DNA from: an uncultured Gemmatimonadota bacterium
Lineage (GTDB): Bacteria > Gemmatimonadota > Gemmatimonadetes > Gemmatimonadales > GWC2-71-9
Length of the DNA: 8,187 nt
NCBI GenBank assembly: GCA_946480845.1
Contig: CAMLLJ010000121.1
Coordinates: 1 to 8,187, forward strand
Direction of reading: 5' to 3'
Within the stretch, counting starts at the first letter, position 1, and each line of letters starts with the position of its first letter. This document shows positions 1 to 7,816 of the stretch, in pieces. The notes under the pieces are model-generated. The model ran no database searches, was not told the origin of the DNA, and saw only the letters and a program-made list of their open reading frames with translations. A program made the translations under genes and the position numbers.

Positions 1-1303
1 TCTCGCTCGAGCCCTCGAAGATCAGGTTGATGCGCATGTCGCGCATCATCCGCTCGACCGGGTCCGGCCGCTCGCCGCGCCCGCGGAGGGAGTCGGCGGT
101 CTCATAGCCGCGTCCGCCCTTGATCTGGAGCGTGTCGTCCACCATGTGCCAGGCGGTCTCGGTGTTCCACATCTTGGCCATCGCCGCCTCGAGGCGGATG
201 TCGTAGCCGCCCCGGTCGGCCATGCCGCTGGCCAGGTCGCTCACCGCTTCCATGGCGAAGACGTTCGCGGCCATGCGGCCCAGCTTGTTGGCGATCGCGT
301 CGTGCTTGCCGATCGCGGCGCCCCACTGCACCCGCTCCGCGGCCCAGCGGCGGGAGATCTCGAGGCAGCGCTTGCCCGCCGTCTGGCAGGAGGCCGGCAG
401 CGTCAGCCGCCCGGTGTTGAGGGTGACCAGCGCGAGCTTGAGTCCCTTGCCCTCGCCCCACAGGACGTTCTCCACCGGCACCTTCACGTTGGTGAACCGG
501 ATGATGCCATTCTCCAGCGCCGTGAGCCCCATGAAGTGCAGCCGCTGCACCACCTCGACGCCGGGCTGGCCCGCTTCCACGATGAAGGCCGTGATCCGCT
601 TCCCGGTCCGGGCCATCACCACGAACAGCTCGGCCACCGTCCCGTTGGTGCACCAGAGCTTCTCGCCGTTCAGCACGTAGTGGGTCCCGTCCGCCGACAG
701 CTCGGCGCTCGTGGTGACCCCGGCGGGGTCCGACCCGACGTTCGACTCGGTAAGGGCGAAGGCCGAAATGGCGCCCTTGGCGAGGCGCGGGAAGTATTTC
801 GCCTTCTGTTCCGGCGTCCCGAAGAGCTTGAGCGGCTGCGGCAGGCCGATCGACTGGTGGGCCGAGAGCAGGGCGGTGAGGTTCCCGTCGACGCTGGTCA
901 CCAGGCCGATCGCGTGGGTGTAGCTGGTCTGGCTCAGGCCCAGGCCGCCGTACTCCACCGGGATCTTGATCCCGAACGCGCCCAGCTCCCGCAGGCCATC
1001 GATGATGTCGCCGGGGATCTTCCCTTCGCGGTCGATGCGGTCGCTGTCCACCCGGTCGCGCAGGAAGGCCTCGAGCGCCTCCATGAACGGGCGGGCCCGC
1101 TCCACCTCCGCCGGGTCCACTTCGGGGAAGGGATGCACCAGGTCGAGCCGGTAGTTGCCCTCGAACATCTCGCGCACGAAGCTGGGCGAGTCCCACTCCT
1201 TCTCGCGCGCATCCTCCGCGGCCTGGCGCGCGGCCTGCTCGCTGCCGGGCCGGGGGGCATCGGGGGCGTCGGGGGCCGATGGCCTGGCGAGTACGTCGGT
1301 CAT
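1..1303 (-). CDS. Acyl-CoA dehydrogenase (3' end beyond window)
   Basis: Predicted FAD-dependent acyl-CoA dehydrogenase, the first oxidative step of acyl-CoA beta-oxidation, with electrons normally passed to ETF. The 434 visible residues start at ATG 1303 and stay open to the left edge. Seen directly: a polar, Ala/Pro-rich extension of about 60 residues; the FAD/substrate motif [14 protein letters not shown] from F182; the WCTNG strand after it; an [14 protein letters not shown] segment; and near the edge [16 protein letters not shown], where E430 aligns with the catalytic Glu of MCAD-type enzymes (the YEG motif). Between GGRGYE and VERMMRD there are about ten more residues than in MCAD. The start lies 22 bases after the stop of the TetR gene on the same strand, with only a weak ribosome site, so co-transcription is likely. 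Family assignment is firm; chain-length specificity cannot be told. Confidence 0.93.
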   Translation of the reverse strand, partial: MTDVLARPSAPDAPDAPRPGSEQAARQAAEDAREKEWDSPSFVREMFEGNYRLDLVHPFPEVDPAEVERARPFMEALEAFLRDRVDSDRIDREGKIPGDIIDGLRELGAFGIKIPVEYGGLGLSQTSYTHAIGLVTSVDGNLTALLSAHQSIGLPQPLKLFGTPEQKAKYFPRLAKGAISAFALTESNVGSDPAGVTTSAELSADGTHYVLNGEKLWCTNGTVAELFVVMARTGKRITAFIVEAGQPGVEVVQRLHFMGLTALENGIIRFTNVKVPVENVLWGEGKGLKLALVTLNTGRLTLPASCQTAGKRCLEISRRWAAERVQWGAAIGKHDAIANKLGRMAANVFAMEAVSDLASGMADRGGYDIRLEAAMAKMWNTETAWHMVDDTLQIKGGRGYETADSLRGRGERPDPVERMMRDMRINLIFEGSSE

Positions 1304-1325
1304 GATCGCGTCCGTTCGAGAGGGC

Positions 1326-1979
1326 CTAGCGGTGCGCGGCTTCCGCGTAGAGCCCGCGGAGCCCGTGGATGACGAGTGCCACGACATGCTGCTTGCGCTG
1401 CTCCCGGCCGGCCGGCGTGGCGAGCTCCACGCCGACGGCCGGCGCCACGGTCGAGGCATGCACGACCGGGAACCAGCAGAGCGAGACGATGCTGAGGAGG
1501 AGCTGTGCGGCTTCCCCCGAGGGTGACGGGTCGAGGCCCAGCTCCGCGGCGATCGCGGCAAGCGCCTCCTGCCCGGCAGCGAGGGCGGGCGGGATCTCCT
1601 CCGGCAGCTCACCGGCGCCGAGGGCCGCGCGCTCGATCAGTGCGACGAAGCGCGGGCGCGCCGTGAGGAAATCGAAGTACTCGCCCACGGCGCCCGCGAG
1701 GATCTCCTCGTGGGTGCGGCCGCTCGCCAGCGCGCGCTCCCGTCCGGAGCGCACGGCGCCGCGGACCTCGTCGAAGCAGCGCTCGAGGACCGCGCGGTAG
1801 AGCTCCGCCTTCGAGCCGAAGAAGTAGCCCGGAGTCCCGCGCGAGACGCCCGCGCGCGCGCCGACGTCGCCCAGGCTGGTGGCGGCGTACCCGCGCTCGG
1901 CGAAGAGCTGCTCGGCGGCGTCGAGGATCGCGGCGCGGGACCGCTCGGCGTTACGTTCGCGGTCGGGATATGAGGCCAT
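1326..1979 (-). CDS. TetR-family transcriptional regulator
   Basis: A 217-residue one-component repressor-type regulator. The N-terminal DNA-binding domain spans about residues 8-66: a first helix ([18 protein letters not shown]), then the helix-turn-helix with [15 protein letters not shown] and the following [16 protein letters not shown] typical of TetR proteins. The rest is a helical ligand-binding and dimerisation domain with no recognisable ligand motif. I chose ATG 1979 because GGGAG lies 7 bases upstream. The frame could extend to a TTG at 2015, but that codon lies inside the operator and at the predicted -10. It sits immediately before an acyl-CoA dehydrogenase on the same strand, so the inducer may be an acyl-CoA or fatty acid, as for TetR-type FadR and PsrA regulators; this is inference from context. 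Confidence 0.93.
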   Translation of the reverse strand: MASYPDRERNAERSRAAILDAAEQLFAERGYAATSLGDVGARAGVSRGTPGYFFGSKAELYRAVLERCFDEVRGAVRSGRERALASGRTHEEILAGAVGEYFDFLTARPRFVALIERAALGAGELPEEIPPALAAGQEALAAIAAELGLDPSPSGEAAQLLLSIVSLCWFPVVHASTVAPAVGVELATPAGREQRKQHVVALVIHGLRGLYAEAAHR

Positions 1980-1986
1980 GAACGGG

Positions 1987-1991
1987 CTCCC
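1987..1991 (-). promoter_or_regulatory. Ribosome binding site of the TetR gene
   Basis: GGGAG on the minus strand, 7 bases before ATG 1979. It decides the start of the regulator in favour of 1979 over the upstream in-frame TTG at 2015. Confidence 0.75.
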
Positions 1992-2000
1992 AGTGACTTG

Positions 2001-2016
2001 CTTGCTGTTCAGCAAG
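2001..2016. promoter_or_regulatory. Predicted TetR operator (perfect inverted repeat)
   Basis: CTTGCTG-TT-CAGCAAG: two perfect 7-base arms around a 2-base centre. Length and symmetry are typical of TetR-dimer operators. It begins 22 bases upstream of the regulator's ATG, overlaps the last two bases of the predicted -10 element, and covers the expected transcription start near 2008. Binding there would block the promoter of the regulator and of the acyl-CoA dehydrogenase behind it. Binding by this particular regulator is inferred from position. Confidence 0.72.
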
Positions 2017-2043
2017 TATGGCGACTCGGGTGCCTACCGTCAA
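2015..2043 (-). promoter_or_regulatory. Predicted sigma70-type promoter for TetR/acyl-CoA dehydrogenase
   Basis: On the minus strand, TTGACG (2038-2043, 5 of 6 matches to the -35 consensus) is followed after exactly 17 bases by CATACT (2015-2020, 4 of 6 to the -10 consensus). The predicted start point, about 7 bases further on, falls in the middle of the inverted-repeat operator. The housekeeping sigma consensus of this organism is assumed, not known. Confidence 0.6.
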
Positions 2044-2165
2044 GCCACCGCGGCAGTTCGGCGCGGCATGCCTCTTGACGGGACGAGGCAAACGACAAGC
2101 TTTCTACTTCCGAACCACTTGCCGAATTCGCTTGGGTGCCCCGTCCGGGCCGCCCTGGAGATAGC
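2017..2165. other. Divergent intergenic region between TetR and kinase genes
   Basis: About 150 bases, visibly less GC-rich than the genes around it. It carries the regulator promoter on the minus strand (above). On the plus strand TTGACG at 2075-2080 is a good -35-like element for the kinase, but no convincing -10 follows at 16-19 bases, so the kinase promoter is not assigned. GGAG at 2157-2160 is the kinase ribosome site, 5 bases before GTG 2166. No hairpin terminator or RNA gene was seen. Confidence 0.5.
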
Positions 2166-4060
<1,895 letters not shown>

Positions 4061-4064
<4 letters not shown>

Positions 4065-4675
4065 GCGTCCTGCCGCGCCGCTTCCTGCTCCCGGTCTCGG
4101 TGCTCGTCGTCGCCGGCGCCTTCCTGCTCTGGCGGCTGTCGGCGCGCCCAATGGTCAACGTGACCAACGGGCTGGTGCTGCCGGTGCGCGTGCGCATCGA
4201 TGCCGGGCTCGACACGACGCTGGCGCCCGGTGCCTCCGTCGCATGGCGGCTTTCGCGCGGGAGCGTCGGGACGATGGACTGGGAGCTGGTGCGGCCGCGC
4301 ACGCGCGCGGGGATGCCGGTGGGCGAGCCGATGAGCGGGTCCGCACTGCTCACCGGGGCGGCGCGCCGCTTCGAGCACGTGATCAGGGCGCGGCGCGGCG
4401 ATGCCGCCTGGTTCGCGCCGCTGATCACCAACGAGACGGGCGCGCCGCTTGCGCTCCGCATCAATGCGGGCCTCGCCGGCGCCGTGGACTGCCCCTGCGA
4501 AGTGCCGCCCGGGGCCCGCCGCCTGCCGGTGGGCTACTACCCGCTCTACCGGAACAGCACCGTCGAGGCACGCGACGCCGAGGGCCGCCGCGCCACCTTC
4601 CGCGACCTGGGCGGCGAAGCGGACACGCGGAGCGGCGCGGTCGGGCTCCGGTTCGGGCCCGGCGACCTGCGCTGA
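4061..4675 (+). CDS. Membrane-anchored partner protein homologous to the kinase ectodomain
   Basis: A 204-residue protein with an N-terminal anchor (RR at 6-7, hydrophobic about 8-25) and the remainder predicted outside the cytoplasm, the same side as the kinase outer domain. Residues 31-200 align without a gap to kinase residues 393-562. N36, the APG at 55-57 and the C-x-C at 144/146 have exactly the same spacing as N398, APG 417-419 and C506/C508, and about one third of positions are identical by hand alignment. C144 and C146 are its only cysteines. GTG 4061 overlaps the kinase stop (GTGA) and no separate ribosome site is visible, so translation is probably coupled; the frame is open further upstream but only inside the kinase gene. 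No kinase domain is present. A heteromeric co-receptor or regulator of the kinase is the likely role, by inference. I cannot name a family. Confidence 0.88.
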
Positions 4676-4683
4676 CTCAGCGC
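4669..4683. repeat. Perfect 15-base palindrome at convergent stop codons
   Basis: GCGCTGA-C-TCAGCGC, symmetric about C4676. The plus-strand TGA stop (4673-4675) and the minus-strand TGA stop (4677-4679) sit in mirror positions on either side of the single central base. As RNA it could form a 6-pair GC-rich stem with a 3-base loop on either strand. No U-tract follows, so it is not a canonical terminator, and no other terminator fits between these convergent genes. Confidence 0.6.
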
Positions 4684-5876
4684 CGCCGCTTGCCCTGCTG
4701 CTTCAGCTCCAGGATCTGGCCCGGGGTGACGGCGTCGAAGCCGTAGCGGTCGCGCACCTGATCCACGGCATCGACCAGCCGGCGGAGCCGCTGCCGCTCG
4801 GGCGACTCGAACAGGTCCACCTCGGCGGCGGTGCCGAGATTGGTCGCCGAGATGCCGATGAGGCGGACGCCGCGGTCGCGGCCCCTCACCTCGGCGAACG
4901 CGGCCTCGAGCAATGCGCGCGCGGCGCCGAGGAGGTCCGCATCGAGCGAGGTGGCCTCGGGGAGGGTGTGCCGGCGGGTCACCGTGCGGAAATCGTCGTG
5001 GCGAAGCTTGAGCGTCACGGTCCGGGCGACGAGCTCCTCATCCCGGAGCTGCCCCGCGACGCGCGCGGTGAGCAGCGCCAGGATGGCCTCGAGCCGGGCG
5101 AGGTCGCGCTCGTCGCGCGAGAGCGTCGTCTCGCGGCTCACGGAGCGGGGGAGGCGGTCCGCGGTGAGGGTGGTGCCGCCATAGCCGTGGGCGCGGAGCT
5201 TGAGCGCGCGCGCATCGTCGCCGAGCAGGCGGATGAGCGCCGCCTCCTCCATGCGCTGCACGTCCGCCACCTGGGTGAGCCCGAGCTCGGCCCAGCGCGC
5301 CGCGGTCTTCGGGCCGACGCCCGGGAGCGCGCCGAGCGGCAGTCCCGCCAGGAACCCCTCCTCCCAGCCCCGCCGGACTTCCATGAGCCCCCGCGGCTTC
5401 GCGTAGTCGCTGGCGAGCTTGGCGATCATCCGGTTCGGCCCGATGCCGACGCTGCAGTCCAGCCCGGCCGCCGCGCGCACGGCGTCGCGGACCTGGCCGG
5501 CGACCGGCAGCAGCGACACCGGATGGATCCGCTCGGTCCCGGCGAAGTCGAGGTAGGCCTCGTCGAGGGAAGCCATCACCACGACGGGGGAGAACTCGTG
5601 CAGCACGCCGCGCACCGTGCGCGACGCGTCGCGATAGTGGGCGAAGGCGCCCTGGAAGAACGTCGCCTGCGGGCAGCGGCGGACCGCTTCAGCGATGGGC
5701 ATCCCGGAGCGGATGCCGAAAGCGCGCGCCGCGTACGACGCCGACTGCACGACGCCGCGCTGGTCGCGCCGGCCGCCGACCACGAGCAGCTCCACGTCGC
5801 GCAGCTCGGGATGGTGGCGGCGGCAGACTTCCACGAAGAACGCGTCGAGATCGACGTGCATGATGCGCGCAGGCAT
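4677..5876 (-). CDS. dinB: DNA polymerase IV (Y-family translesion polymerase)
   Basis: A 399-residue low-fidelity polymerase that extends past damaged or stalled template. Seen: HVDLDAFF (7-14) with metal ligand D9 and F14 at the steric-gate position of E. coli DinB F13; SYAARAFGIRSGMP (47-60); SLDEAYLDF (103-111) with catalytic D105/E106; CSVGIGPNRMIAKLASDYAKP from C141; helix-hairpin-helix LGALPGVGPKTA (181-192); a little-finger domain from about 242 with RSVSRETTLSRD; and near the end EVDLF (352-356), a plausible beta-clamp contact. Length and motifs are complete. ATG 5876 fits the family start, but no Shine-Dalgarno precedes it. It stands alone on the minus strand, convergent with the kinase pair and divergent from the dehydrogenase by 20 bases. 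No LexA-type box was recognised, so SOS control is not supported here. Confidence 0.97.
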   Translation of the reverse strand: MPARIMHVDLDAFFVEVCRRHHPELRDVELLVVGGRRDQRGVVQSASYAARAFGIRSGMPIAEAVRRCPQATFFQGAFAHYRDASRTVRGVLHEFSPVVVMASLDEAYLDFAGTERIHPVSLLPVAGQVRDAVRAAAGLDCSVGIGPNRMIAKLASDYAKPRGLMEVRRGWEEGFLAGLPLGALPGVGPKTAARWAELGLTQVADVQRMEEAALIRLLGDDARALKLRAHGYGGTTLTADRLPRSVSRETTLSRDERDLARLEAILALLTARVAGQLRDEELVARTVTLKLRHDDFRTVTRRHTLPEATSLDADLLGAARALLEAAFAEVRGRDRGVRLIGISATNLGTAAEVDLFESPERQRLRRLVDAVDQVRDRYGFDAVTPGQILELKQQGKRRR

Positions 5877-5904
5877 GGCGTTGGGTAGTATACGCTATGC
5901 CTGC
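5869..5904. promoter_or_regulatory. Symmetric divergent promoter and inverted repeat over both start codons
   Basis: GCAGGCATGGCGT (5869-5881) and ACGCTATGCCTGC (5892-5904) are inverted copies with 12 of 13 matches around a 10-base centre; the mismatch is a G:T pair. Each arm contains one start codon: ATG 5876 of dinB on the minus strand and ATG 5897 of the dehydrogenase on the plus strand. The centre holds -10-like elements in both directions: TAGTAT (5886-5891, plus) and TATACT (5887-5892, minus, 5 of 6 to TATAAT), around the palindrome GTATAC. Expected start points fall at or within a few bases of each ATG, and neither gene has a Shine-Dalgarno, which fits leaderless or nearly leaderless transcripts. 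Confidence 0.55.
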
Positions 5905-6805
5905 AGACAAAGCCCGCCACCAGGTGGCATTCCTCGGCCTCGGCGCCATCGGCGCGCCGATGGCGGCGCACCTCGCCGACGCCTTCGACCTCACCGTCTG
6001 GAACCGCACCCCGGACCGCGCCGAGGAGTTCGCGTCGCGCCACGCCGCGTCCGTAGCCGCGACGCCACGCGCCGCGGCCCGCCGCGCCGAGGTGGTGTTC
6101 ACCTGCCTCCCCACCTCGCGGGACGTCGAGTCGCTGCTCGAGGGGCCCGACGGCCTCATGGCGGGGCTCGCCGGCGGCACGCTGTTCCTGGACTGCACCT
6201 CGGGCGATCCGGCCGTGTCCCGGCGCATCGCGGAGCGGCTGGCACGGGCGGGCGTCGCCTTCGCCGACGCGCCCGTGAGCGGCGGCACCAACGGTGCCGC
6301 GGCCGGGACGCTGACCGTCATGGTGGGCGCTGATCCCGCGACCTTCGACCGGGCGCGCCCGTTCCTCGCGCCGTTCGCGAAGCGGATCGAGCACCTGGGG
6401 CCCGTGGGCGCCGGGCACGCCATGAAGGCGATCAACAACGCCGTGTACGCCGCGAACATGCTGGCGGTCGGCGAGGGCCTCGCCGCGCTCGTCAAGGCGG
6501 GCATTCCGGCAGCCCGCGCGGTCGAGGTGCTGAACGCGTCGAGCGGCCGGTCGTTCGTGAGCGAGGCGCTGGTGCCGGAGCGGGTGCTCACCGGCGCCTT
6601 TCCCCGGACGTTCCGCCTGGCGCTCCTCGACAAGGACACGCGCATCGCGCTGGGCGTGGCCGATGCCGGCGACGTGGACACTCCGATGCTCGAGCTGGCC
6701 GCCGACCTCCTCGACCTCGCGGGCCGCGCCCTCGGCCCCGACGCCGACTACCTGGACGCGATCCGGGTCATCGAGCAGCAGGCCGGCGTGGAGATCCGGG
6801 GGTGA
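5897..6805 (+). CDS. NAD(P)-dependent beta-hydroxyacid dehydrogenase (3-hydroxyisobutyrate dehydrogenase family)
   Basis: A 302-residue cytosolic oxidoreductase of the 3-hydroxyisobutyrate / tartronate-semialdehyde reductase / glyoxylate-succinic-semialdehyde reductase family. Seen: Rossmann motif GLGAIG (14-19); WNRT (35-38) after the second strand, whose Asn-Arg-Thr suggests NADP(H) preference; LDCTSGDP (98-105); the substrate motif DAPVSGGTNGA (124-134); GAGHAMKAINN (171-181) with catalytic Lys177 and N181; and LALLDKDTRIAL (241-252) with K246. The length is that of the family. ATG 5897 leaves only seven residues before the Rossmann strand and is the only plausible start. It overlaps the acetyltransferase gene by four bases. 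The substrate cannot be decided from sequence: valine catabolism, glyoxylate metabolism or aldehyde detoxification are all possible. Confidence 0.94.
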   Translation: MPADKARHQVAFLGLGAIGAPMAAHLADAFDLTVWNRTPDRAEEFASRHAASVAATPRAAARRAEVVFTCLPTSRDVESLLEGPDGLMAGLAGGTLFLDCTSGDPAVSRRIAERLARAGVAFADAPVSGGTNGAAAGTLTVMVGADPATFDRARPFLAPFAKRIEHLGPVGAGHAMKAINNAVYAANMLAVGEGLAALVKAGIPAARAVEVLNASSGRSFVSEALVPERVLTGAFPRTFRLALLDKDTRIALGVADAGDVDTPMLELAADLLDLAGRALGPDADYLDAIRVIEQQAGVEIRG

Positions 6806-7281
6806 GCGGGACCGTGCGCCCTGCCGCGGCGGCCGATGCGGCGCACCTCCTCGACCTGGTGGACGCGCTCGCCGACTACGAGAAGCTCGATCGGCCCGCT
6901 CCGGATGCCCGGGAGCGGCTGGTGCAGGATGCCTTCGGGCCCCGTCCGCGCTTCGGCGTGCTGCTCGCCGAGGCGGCCGACGGGCTCGCGGGCTACGCCC
7001 TCTTCTTCGAGACCTACTCCAGCTTCCGCGCCCGGCCCACGCTCTGGCTCGAGGACCTGTTCGTGCGGCCCGAGCGGCGTGGCGGCGGGCATGGGCTCCG
7101 GCTCTTCCGTGCGGTGGCGGCAGAGGCGCACCGGCGCGGCTGCGCACGGATGGAATGGAACGTGCTGCGCTGGAACCGGCTCGCCATCGATTTCTACGCC
7201 CGGCTCGGCGCGGCGCCGCTCGACGAGTGGCAGACGTACCGGCTCGAAGGGCTGGCACTCGACGCCGTCGCGGGCGCGTGA
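6802..7281 (+). CDS. GNAT-family N-acetyltransferase, SSAT-like
   Basis: A 159-residue acetyl-CoA-dependent N-acetyltransferase. It follows the spermidine/spermine or thialysine acetyltransferase (SSAT) layout: VRPAAAADAAHLLDLV at the start with ADYEKL after it, LEDLFV (83-88), the acetyl-CoA loop RGGGHG (93-98), then EWNVLRWNRLAIDFYARLGA (118-137) with Y132 at the place of the SSAT general acid, and a final EWQTYRL. GTG 6802 is supported by GGAG at 6790-6793 and by the exact start of the fold. It overlaps the dehydrogenase stop as GTGA, so the two are translated from one message. The substrate is probably a small primary amine such as a polyamine or lysine analogue; this rests on the SSAT-like pattern only. 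Why it is paired with a hydroxyacid dehydrogenase is unclear. Confidence 0.92.
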   Translation: MSGTVRPAAAADAAHLLDLVDALADYEKLDRPAPDARERLVQDAFGPRPRFGVLLAEAADGLAGYALFFETYSSFRARPTLWLEDLFVRPERRGGGHGLRLFRAVAAEAHRRGCARMEWNVLRWNRLAIDFYARLGAAPLDEWQTYRLEGLALDAVAGA

Positions 7282-7285
7282 CCGC

Positions 7286-7315
7286 TTGCCGCGTTCCGCG
7301 GGCAACGCCACTTTT
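7286..7315 (+). terminator. Weak possible intrinsic terminator after the acetyltransferase
   Basis: TTGCCGCG (7286-7293) and CGC-G-GGCAA (7297-7305) can form an 8-pair stem with one bulged G and a 3-base loop. TTTT follows at 7312-7315, but 6 bases after the stem, further than in a good terminator. It lies within the 63-base gap before the next gene, where either a terminator or a promoter would be expected. Confidence 0.25.
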
Positions 7316-7333
7316 CGCGATGTTTCTCCTTCC

Positions 7334-7338
7334 GGGAG
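7334..7338 (+). promoter_or_regulatory. Ribosome binding site deciding a TTG start
   Basis: GGGAG ends 6 bases before TTG 7345. This strong match and spacing is the main reason for accepting a TTG start for the following gene; no ATG or GTG in frame is better placed. Confidence 0.7.
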
Positions 7339-7344
7339 CTTCGA

Positions 7345-7809
7345 TTGTCGGCTGAGTGGGCCAGCACGCACCGGGTTCCTGCGGCGATCACGCTCTCGGG
7401 CGGCGAAGTGGTCATCGGCGACCTGCACCTCCAGTCGCGGGTGCCCCACCGCGACGGGCCCGAGTCGCCCATCGAGCTGCTGAACCGGGCCGACCCCTTC
7501 TTCGCCGTGGCGGTGGCCGAAGGGGGTGTTGCCTTCTTCGCCAAGGAACGGGTGGCGGTGGTCTCCTGCGCCACCACTGACCTCCCGGGCCAGGACCCCC
7601 AGCGCGCCAGTGTCTCGATCCATGCCGAGATGGATGTCCGGATCGATGGCACCGAGTATCGCGGCCGTGTCGCCTACGAGCTGCCCCCCACCCGGACGCG
7701 CACGCTGGATTTCCTCAACGGTCCCGGCCGGTTCTTCGCGCTGATGACCGGCACCACCACGCGGTTCGTCAACCGCGCGCACGTCCGCATCGTCCGTCCC
7801 CTCGACTGA
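7345..7809 (+). CDS. Conserved-looking small protein with an internal duplication, function unknown
   Basis: A 154-residue protein of unknown function, with no signal peptide or membrane segment, so probably cytoplasmic. It is two copies of one beta-rich module. Copy 1 (about 13-74): ITLSGGEVVIGDLHL ... LLN (45-47) ... PFFAVAV (51-57) ... FFAKERVAVV (64-73). Copy 2 (about 96-151): VRIDGTEYRGRVAY ... FLN (123-125) ... RFFALMT (129-135) ... FVNRAHVRIV (141-150). The distance from the LN to the FF is identical in both copies. The start is a TTG with a strong ribosome site. The next gene follows after 7 bases and encodes a PilT-N-like protein, so the two are probably one operon, and a role near type IV pili or another secretion-ATPase-like system is possible but only inferred. 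Confidence 0.82.
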   Translation: MSAEWASTHRVPAAITLSGGEVVIGDLHLQSRVPHRDGPESPIELLNRADPFFAVAVAEGGVAFFAKERVAVVSCATTDLPGQDPQRASVSIHAEMDVRIDGTEYRGRVAYELPPTRTRTLDFLNGPGRFFALMTGTTTRFVNRAHVRIVRPLD

Positions 7810-7816
7810 GAGACCC

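Noticed and set aside
146..1372. Long plus-strand open frame (408 codons) opposite the acyl-CoA dehydrogenase
   Set aside because: Its product is His/Arg/Gly-rich with no motifs; the opposite strand gives a textbook acyl-CoA dehydrogenase. It is a GC-driven shadow.
2013..2015. TTG 2015 as start of the TetR gene
   Set aside because: It lies in the operator and predicted -10 region and lacks a ribosome site; ATG 1979 has GGGAG at 7 bases.
2071..2088. Imperfect inverted repeat CCTC...GAGG near the kinase -35-like element
   Set aside because: Only four contiguous matching bases per arm; expected by chance in GC-rich DNA.
2136..2138. GTG 2136 as start of the kinase
   Set aside because: No Shine-Dalgarno before it and the added ten residues are Pro/Gly/Arg; GTG 2166 has GGAG at 5 bases and places the zinc ribbon right at the N-terminus.
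4449..5888. 479-codon plus-strand open frame opposite dinB
   Set aside because: It starts inside the kinase-partner gene and is antisense to a motif-complete DNA polymerase IV; the composition is typical of an antisense shadow.
5877..5896. LexA/SOS box controlling dinB
   Set aside because: I see neither the Gram-negative CTGT-type nor the GAAC-type LexA box in the short upstream region.
5576..7258. 560-codon minus-strand open frame opposite the dehydrogenase and acetyltransferase
   Set aside because: Low-complexity Arg/Ala/Gly product without motifs, opposite two clearly real genes.
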